64,000 bases of DNA from NCBI GenBank assembly GCA_024220505.1, contig JAKZZE010000011.1, positions 620,001 to 684,000 of the forward strand, given 5' to 3'. The notes beneath the pieces are model-generated. The model made no database searches, was not told where the DNA came from, and saw only the letters and a program-made list of their open reading frames with translations. Both the position numbers and the translations under genes were made by a program. Source of the stretch: Rhizopus arrhizus. Lineage: Eukaryota > Mucoromycota > Mucoromycetes > Mucorales > Rhizopodaceae. Of the stretch, positions 57,906 to 64,000 are shown piece after piece. The first letter of the stretch is position 1. Each line of letters opens with the position of its first letter.

Positions 57906-58218
57906 TTAAACTATGGTATAATCCACGATTTTCTTCATAAAATCGTTCTTGCGATGTATCTAATAAAAAAGTAACTGTATATCTCAAAAACATTCAGAAT
58001 GATTTCTAATACATACCTAATAAGTATTACCTTAAACAATAGCTGCATGAAAAGTGCTTGTGCGAGACGCTTTACAAAATGAAGCAGAGCTTATGATATT
58101 AGTATATACTTTGACTAGAACACTCAGATAAGCTCGCTCGATATTTACCTCTATAGATAACCAAAGAAGCTGCATGTCTAGATCGTACTGAATGGTTAGA
58201 TGGATTAGACACCTTCAT
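57906..58218 (-). CDS. Doubtful small spliced ORF
   Basis: ATG 58218 opens MKVSNPSNHSVRSRHAASLV. A GTAAAT donor and a near-ideal TACTAAT branch site plus AG acceptor (about 58090) suggest a real intron. It continues in frame as RALLHFVKRLAQALFMQLLF. The second intron is ambiguous (GTAATA or GTATGT donor), and the last exon may read IHRKNDFMKKIVDY to a stop at 57906 or end sooner. The IYR-A-LL segment is faintly reminiscent of LYR-motif mitochondrial proteins. No firm identification. Confidence 0.3.
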
Positions 58219-58630
58219 ACGGATGAAATAGATCCCAGACGATGGAATATAAAAATTTAGTACAAAAAAGGAACATCTGTGACAATTTCACTTAACATTT
58301 CAAAAACAAAGCTTTTGCATAAAAAACATACGCTTTCTTTGCAGATTTTTTTCGTTTTACAATTATCTGATTCAGCTGTTACAGAACAAACACGATCGAT
58401 AACTATACAAAAGATGTGAAGTCTAATTATAACGGTCACTAGTCTATATAGAGTGTGCTTATATAGTAAAAAAAAAAAAAGGGTAGCTACTAATAATAAG
58501 GTCCTCGCTATTCATTAATGGATAGTACCTGCTACAGACACACAACACACTAAGCATTGGAAAATGACTTTTGCTTTATTTTAAAATATGTTTGGTTAAG
58601 ATTATACAACTCATATTGACCTGTCTAAAC

Positions 58631-59439
58631 TTAATCGCGGGCTTCCTTTGTGGCTTTAGCCTTAACAGCAGTCTTCTTATGGGCGGCAGCCTTCTTCTTG
58701 TGGACAGCAGCCTTCTTCTTGTGAACAGTAGTCTTCTTCTTGTGGACAGCATCCTTTCTAGCGGAACGCTTGTTATTATGTTCAGCGGTTTCCTTGGGCT
58801 CGGCGGATTCTTTGGGTTCAGCAGACTTCTTGGGTTCAGCAGACTTCTTGGGTTCAGCAGACTTCTTGGGTTCAGCAGACTTCTTGGGTTCAGCAGACTT
58901 CTTGTGGCGGACAATGGTCTTCTTCTTGGGAGGAGGAGGCGTGGTCTTCTTCTTGTGGACAGCATCCTTTCTAGCGGAACGCTTGTCATCGTGTTCAGCA
59001 GTTTCCTTAGGTTCCTTGGTTTCCTTAGGAGGGGGAGGAGGCAACTTGGAAGCGGGCTTTTTGGAGGGCTTCTTGGAAGGTTTGGTAGTAGGCTTTTGGG
59101 AATCGTTCTCCTTGACATCTCTCTTGGAGTGAGAATCTACAGACTAGAGAAAATAACAAAACGAGTTAGAGAGCTACATAAGGTGATTTGGATGTTTTGA
59201 CTTACATCGATACAGATGACATCTCCAGGCTTGATGTTGTTACAGTCAAACTTGCTGTTGATCTTTTGAGTCCATTCGGAAAGGTTGTCCTTAGAGAGAC
59301 CATGTTTGGAAGCAACTGATTGACAACTGTCACCAGAGACGGCCTTGTATGTCTTTTGGCAAGGATGAGAGTACTGACTGGCAGCTTGAGCAATACCCAT
59401 AAGGGAAAGAGCAGTGGAGGCAACGGCGAAAAGTCTCAT
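58631..59439 (-). CDS. Secreted LysM protein with repetitive lysine-rich tail
   Basis: Exon 1 is 59439-59206, intron 59205-59144 (62 nt, GTAAGT...CTAG), exon 2 59143-58631, giving 248 aa. A signal peptide (1-20) is followed by one LysM domain (about 27-78: YKAVSGDSCQSVASKHGL, IKPGDVICID) with cysteines 27, 39, 66 and 76. LysM binds chitin-type polysaccharide. The remaining 170 residues are Lys/Ala/Pro/Glu repeats: four to five SAEPKK hexads, HKKK units, and a duplicated block (KETAEH..KRSARKDAVHKKK). Such a polybasic tail is unusual for fungal LysM effectors and may tether the protein to anionic wall polymers. The tail function is inference. Confidence 0.85.
58790..58908. repeat. 18-nt tandem repeat inside the LysM gene
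   Basis: The unit GGGTTCAGCAGACTTCTT occurs about five times in tandem with flanking variants. It encodes the SAEPKK repeats on the minus strand. Confidence 0.85.
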
Positions 59440-60529
59440 ATTGAAAAGGATAGGAAAGAGAATAGGATGTTTGGATGATATGAAAAAAAAAAGAAAAGAA
59501 ATGTTTTGTGCCTTTTTATATGAAAAGTCCTGAAGATGAAATACCTCGAAATATCATTAAAACATCACTACCAATACCATCCGATATTGTCATTAAAGTC
59601 AAATTAAATCCTGTACTCCCCCCCCCCACGCTATCATTTAATTTTTGGCTTGGCAATGGTAATTGGACGATTGCATAATTCAGTAGGCTTTTGTTACATA
59701 AATCGTTTTCAATCAAAAACAGCGCCAAGTTTTCCGTATTTCCAAATCATGCTGAGAGTTTGAAAAACGTGGTTATGCATTTCATGTATCCAGCCTTTAT
59801 TTTATTTTCCCTTGATTCATGTCATTTACTTGGTATACTTCTAGTTGTTTTGTGCAGATGCATATGCCAAACACCATAAAATACCATGCGATGGATCTCC
59901 CATGATATTCCCTTAGTTGGATTGTAAAGAAGCTCTTTGTTTCTCAAATTTGCTGTCATATTTTTTTTTTCTAAAATTAGCATAAGCCTTTATTTATTAG
60001 CCAAGGATGAGTATCGAATTAAGATATCATTATAACCTGAATATCCTTTGGTCATCAAAATTTACATGAGTAACTCAAATACCAAACAAAAAATAAAAAT
60101 AAGAAAAGGGTAAGGATCTAAAGTAAAGTAACAAGGAACAGACTGATTTCTCATATCGGTGACATAGTTGTATACAGAAATTCTCTAAATACAACATCCT
60201 GCTTTTCAAAGTGCACAAGTAACTTGCGAAGCAAATAACTTTCTGATTCACAGCATATTATGTGTGACATGACCTAAGGATCTGCTCAAAGCTGATGTAA
60301 AAAAAAAAAGTATGAAGCAATTAATGGAGTGGAGCATCTAAATTATTAAATATAATCCTAATGTAATTATTTTGCTAGATCACTTCTACTTTTTTAAGGC
60401 TATATAATTCATTAAACAAAGAAATAGAGCTGTATTTAATCAAAAGTGCTGCTTTATATATAAATCTGTCCACCCAGTTAATGTGGAACTACTGAAGGAG
60501 GCGAATTGGTATACAGTGCTGCTGGTACC
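59440..60529. other. Intergenic, 1.1 kb
   Basis: Upstream of the LysM gene and upstream of a truncated LINE. It contains a C10 run near 59619. No gene is seen. Confidence 0.5.
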
Positions 60530-62730
60530 AAATTGCGGGATTCAAAATCCATTTCTAGAATGAAGCAAGTGATCTCTTCCATCATCAATCGTTGTCAAAC
60601 GGGTTTTATGCCAAACCGTTTTATTGCAGAAAATGGACTGGTCCTCAACATAGTTATGGAGCATGCTCGACGGTATAATCGAAATGATATTGCACTTCTC
60701 TTGGATCAGGAAAAGGCATATGACGAGTACATCCTTCTTATTTACGAGCTGTCATGCTGAAATTCGGCTTTCATTTGGTCTTGGTAAGCTCTATTATTGG
60801 GCTCTTCTTTGGTAATCGGGTCCGGATCAACATTAATGGTCACTTTACAAATGAAATTAACCAATGTCGTGGACTTCGTCAAGGTGATCCGTTATCACTA
60901 CTACTGTTCAACCTTGCCTTAGAACCATTTCTACGGCATATCATTCAAGATAACTCCTTCCTTAGTTTCTCCTTTGCTCCGCTATCTTCAAATATATCTC
61001 CGCCACCAGCTCTGAAGGTACTTGCATACGCCGATGATGTGTGTGTTTTTCTTTCCTCTCCTGAAGATTTTGTGCGGATGCAATACCATCTTCACATATA
61101 CTGTCAAATATCCAATGCTAAAGTTAATCTATCAAAGACTGAGGCGATTTTTTTGAATGGTTGTGCTTCGTTCTGGCAACAAATGTTATTACAACATCAG
61201 GCTGTCAAATGGCATGATCATACTAAACCACAGCCACTTCGTTATCTTGGGTTTCCTGTTATTCAGTCTATAGCTCAACGTAGATACGTAGAAGATCATC
61301 TGTTACAAAATGTGAAAACTCAATGTGGAATATATTCCCAACGGCAATTATTTATTCGAGGACGCGTGGTTTTAGCTAACACATTGATATTGTCTAAATT
61401 ATGGTACTCCTTATGCATTGTGCCATTGCCCAAACATTTCTTTAAGCAAATCCGTTCTATAATTTATCAGTTTATTATGAAAGGGATTAAACCTGGATTT
61501 CAGTACGCTCTTCTGTGTTAACCTATCATCAAAGGAGGTCTTGGTTTACTGGATCCTAGATTCAACATCGATGTTTACAATTTCGCTGGTTACGACAATT
61601 GTTTCAAGATGACTATCCAGTCTCCTGCAGTCAAGTGTATATGAAATATTTTGTTCAACGCTTTCACTCTATGGGAACCACTTCTTTGTTGTCTTTCTTC
61701 TTCCCATCATTGCGTACAGCTGTTAACATCCATCTTGGTTCGTTTATACCTACCATGTATTGGGCTATGGACTCCTTTCTCAAGAAGGGCTGCCCTGATG
61801 TTCGATGTAATTCATCCACTCTGTTGAGTCTACCCTTGTTAGCCTTGTTCTCGGATATCCCCTCAGGTCACTGGTTACTTAGTCATAACCGCTCAAAATT
61901 GCAAGCTAATCAATTCTTTACCTACGACCAATCGCTCCATAGGCTTCGCCCCCTACTACGACTAGATTCTCCGCCATACCCTAGACTATCTGGTCGTCTG
62001 GTGCGGAATTTGCAAAACCGAACTGTCACTCTCAATAACATGACATGGAATTTAATTTTGAACAACTACCCTGATCTGGGCTCTGTTGATGATTTCCCAT
62101 TTGTTTCGTGATTGACTCGATCCGTAGATTGAATATCTCTCCATCCTCAAGATTACCGACAGACCCAGTCAGACACATTTCTCACCTATCCACTCCGTAC
62201 CTTACTTCCTCTCAAGTGGAAACAGTTTTGGTCCTTGAAGATTCTACCTGAGGCTCGAACAATTTGTTTCCGTTTCATAAGCAACAAGCTTCATTGTAAC
62301 GCATCGGTACCTCGGTTTGATCCTACTGTCTCTGCTGCCTATAGCCTATGTCATGATCCACTGGAAGATATTTACCACTTGTTGATCACCTGTTCATTCA
62401 AATGGTCTGTGTGGCAAGGAGTTCTATCTCGATTTGCACCTTATCTCGAATTTCGGCCCGAAGATGTTGAAAGCATCCTAAGGAACTTCAGTCGTTTCGA
62501 ATTTGTAGATAATTTACGATTGTTGAGAATCTATTCACAAGCTCTACTATACATATGGCGAGCACACTGGTGCTACATTTTCGATGAAACGCCATTCTTG
62601 TCACAGCAAATTGCTTCAACCATTTTTGAAAAACTTCAATGTTATCGTCTACATTAAAAGCATACCACTCAACATGACGTGTGTCATATTTTAATTTTAT
62701 TAAATAACTCTCAATAAAATGCTATTACAA
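60530..62730 (+). mobile_element. Non-LTR retrotransposon (LINE), 5'-truncated and dead
   Basis: The reverse transcriptase is read across frames: CQTGFMPNRFIAENGLVLN, then a one-base loss near 60731, AVMLKFGF, GLRQGDPLSLLLFNLALEP and LAYADDVCVFL (YADD at 61027-61038). After a TAA (61519-61521) come PIIKGGLGLLDPR, a frameshift, QLFQDDYPV, and a C-terminal Cys/His region (CHDPLEDIYHLLITC). AATAAA at 62713-62718 may be its 3' signal. No endonuclease domain or ORF1 is present, so the copy begins inside the RT. Several frameshifts and stops make it inactive. Confidence 0.85.
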
Positions 62731-62960
62731 AACAAAAATATGCTTCATTGATGCTGCTTGAAAGCATTTGCTACAGCTAACGCAGCGGAACAAGAGGTGC
62801 GGTAGGTCTGACTTGGTAGAACCATGTCGTCGGAAGTGACTTTGTTGATTACAGTTTGTGCATACTAAGTGTTTACGCTCTTTACTAAAAGCTGAAAGAA
62901 AAGAATCAACTTCCTCTGTAGACAAAGGATGGTTTGCTGATCCTGAAGACTATTGGAGTC
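62725..62960 (-). CDS. Unrecognised zinc-binding ORF fragment
   Basis: The frame encodes STEEVDSFLSAFSKERKHL, then CTNCNQQSHFRRHGSTKSDL and FRCVSCSKCFQAASM, i.e. paired CxxC motifs of a zinc ribbon. There is no clear ATG in this frame (it opens with TTG, with SANHP just upstream). Its 3' end abuts the end of the LINE on the opposite strand. It may be a scrap of a gag-like ORF1 of another element. No firm identification. Confidence 0.35.
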
Positions 62961-63092
62961 TATAGGCATTGGTTAATGATAATAAATGCAGAATTTGAGT
63001 TGTAGCTGTTGTTGTTTTGCAGCGTAAAAAATCTAAGATGAGTGTTGAAATGTTTTCCAAATTTAGTAAAAGTTTAGAAAAGTAGAAACAGT

Positions 63093-63140
63093 GTATAGAG
63101 AGACGTATAGAGAGACGTATAGAGAAACGCATAGAGAGAT
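63093..63140. repeat. 12-nt tandem repeat, 4 copies
   Basis: The unit GTATAGAGAGAC is repeated four times with one or two changes in the last copies. It directly precedes a reverse-transcriptase scrap. Confidence 0.9.
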
Positions 63141-63278
63141 CCTGGTAACTTTAGACCAATTATCCTGACCTCGATCTTTCGCAAGGTCCTAGAGCACTAC
63201 CTACAGAATAACATCCAATTCTACAGCCATCCCATTGATATAGTACAAGGCGGACTTAGAGGATGTCCTGGATCATAA
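63141..63278 (+). pseudogene. LINE reverse-transcriptase scrap
   Basis: The frame gives PGNFRPIILTSIFRKVLEHYL and then IVQGGLRGCPGS before a TAA. The first part matches the usual YRPISLTS-FRK-LE segment of LINE reverse transcriptases. The rest of the domain is missing, and different sequence follows from about 63280. Confidence 0.6.
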
Positions 63279-64000
63279 GATCAAGTATCATATTTACCTC
63301 ATTAAATACTTATTATTTGTATGAGATTGCTTAAATCCTGTAATAAATAACAAGTACCAAGTACATAATATTACTTATTACATATTCTCTAAGACTCATT
63401 TACAATATTAACCAGATACAATATTTATATTGTTCAAGCTCAATACTAAAATTGACTGATTTATCCAAGAATAGAAAGGAACAAGAAAGGACGAGACTCG
63501 ATGAAGAGATTGCTTTATTTAATAAGAAAATGATACTCTATTTATACTTTTCATACACGGATAATATTTCATGTCATGGATGAATAATTAATGAGTATGA
63601 TATAACTGATGACAAATAGATAAAGGTTACGTGTTCTTCCATTGTTATATTTGTCATCATAAGCATTTATCCATAGAATACTCGTATATGATTGACTGCG
63701 ATTAACTGTGATTTAGTTCCTGGATTTAATATAATTTAACCGTGCAATTACGCAGCATCTTATCCTTAATGAAGATTATCCGAATTAACCTGTAGCCTAT
63801 CTATTAGATATATTTTACATGTAGCTTATTAATACTGTTTTCATATCGAGTTATGAATGATGGATACATCATTGATCTTGAACTCACTTCGGTCCCTGAC
63901 TAATCACATTTCCTATATAAAGGCGTAGTCTGATTAAATGGGTTCTCTCTCGCGTCTTGAAACCTAATAAAGAGGTTATATACAGACTCATTCACTAGCT
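63279..64000 (+). mobile_element. Possible LTR or retroelement end at the window edge
   Basis: No ORF. A TATA box (TATATAAA, 63914-63921) is followed 45 nt later by AATAAA (63966-63971), an arrangement seen in the U3-R part of LTRs. The sequence begins where the LINE scrap stops, consistent with an insertion. The terminal dinucleotides and internal region cannot be confirmed inside the window. Confidence 0.3.

Noticed and set aside
58571..59200. Leu/Gly-rich 209-codon ORF on the plus strand opposite the LysM gene
   Set aside because: It is the antisense of the tandem-repeat tail, with no domain and no start context.

Overview
The window is nuclear DNA from a fungus, most likely an early-diverging Mucoromycotina/Mucorales species. 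The evidence is an AT-rich genome with very long A/T homopolymers, short GT-AG introns (mostly 47-70 nt, some with a clear TACTAAT-like branch site), a rhizopuspepsin-type aspartic protease, and relics of Tc1/mariner, CACTA-like, tyrosine-recombinase and LINE elements. No bacterial operon structure, tRNA, rRNA or CRISPR array was seen.

Layout. (1) 1-7.6 kb: a decayed CACTA-like transposon, an unrecognised spliced gene on the minus strand, and a broken gene of a PD-(D/E)XK-nuclease-like family. (2) 7.6-15.7 kb: the most striking structure, two identical copies of a secreted aspartic protease gene facing away from each other in a 2.58-kb near-perfect inverted repeat around a 2.9-kb unique spacer. 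(3) 16-18.2 kb: ribosomal protein eS24 and a ZIP zinc transporter. (4) 18.3-24.3 kb: an accessory island with a nearly intact Tc1/mariner element, two more Tc1 relics, a second broken member of the nuclease-like family, a KPDF...AEFK nuclease-like gene, and a relic of AMP deaminase. (5) 25.6-43.8 kb: a small hypothetical, a GNAT acetyltransferase, a bZIP factor, proteasome subunit alpha-1, PAM18/TIM14, a tyrosine-recombinase relic, EBP1/PA2G4, ATG29, a SAM+HMG-box protein, an F-BAR/DEP/RhoGAP protein and a bHLH factor. (6) 43.8-49.7 kb: largely gene-free apart from one C2H2 factor. (7) 49.7-59.4 kb: DOP1, NOB1, a doubtful small spliced ORF, and a LysM protein with a repetitive lysine-rich tail, all on the minus strand. 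(8) 60.5-64 kb: a dead LINE, a zinc-binding ORF, a second reverse-transcriptase scrap, and an LTR-like edge.

The housekeeping genes are unlinked in function: translation, proteasome, mitochondrial import, autophagy, Golgi traffic and ribosome maturation. Each has its own promoter. Three of them (eS24, PSMA1, PAM18) have a first coding exon that is only the ATG. Most TE relics carry in-frame stops explainable by C:G-to-T:A transitions. Exon boundaries were inferred by eye from splice consensus and reading frame, and each listed multi-exon CDS with stated exons sums to a multiple of three.
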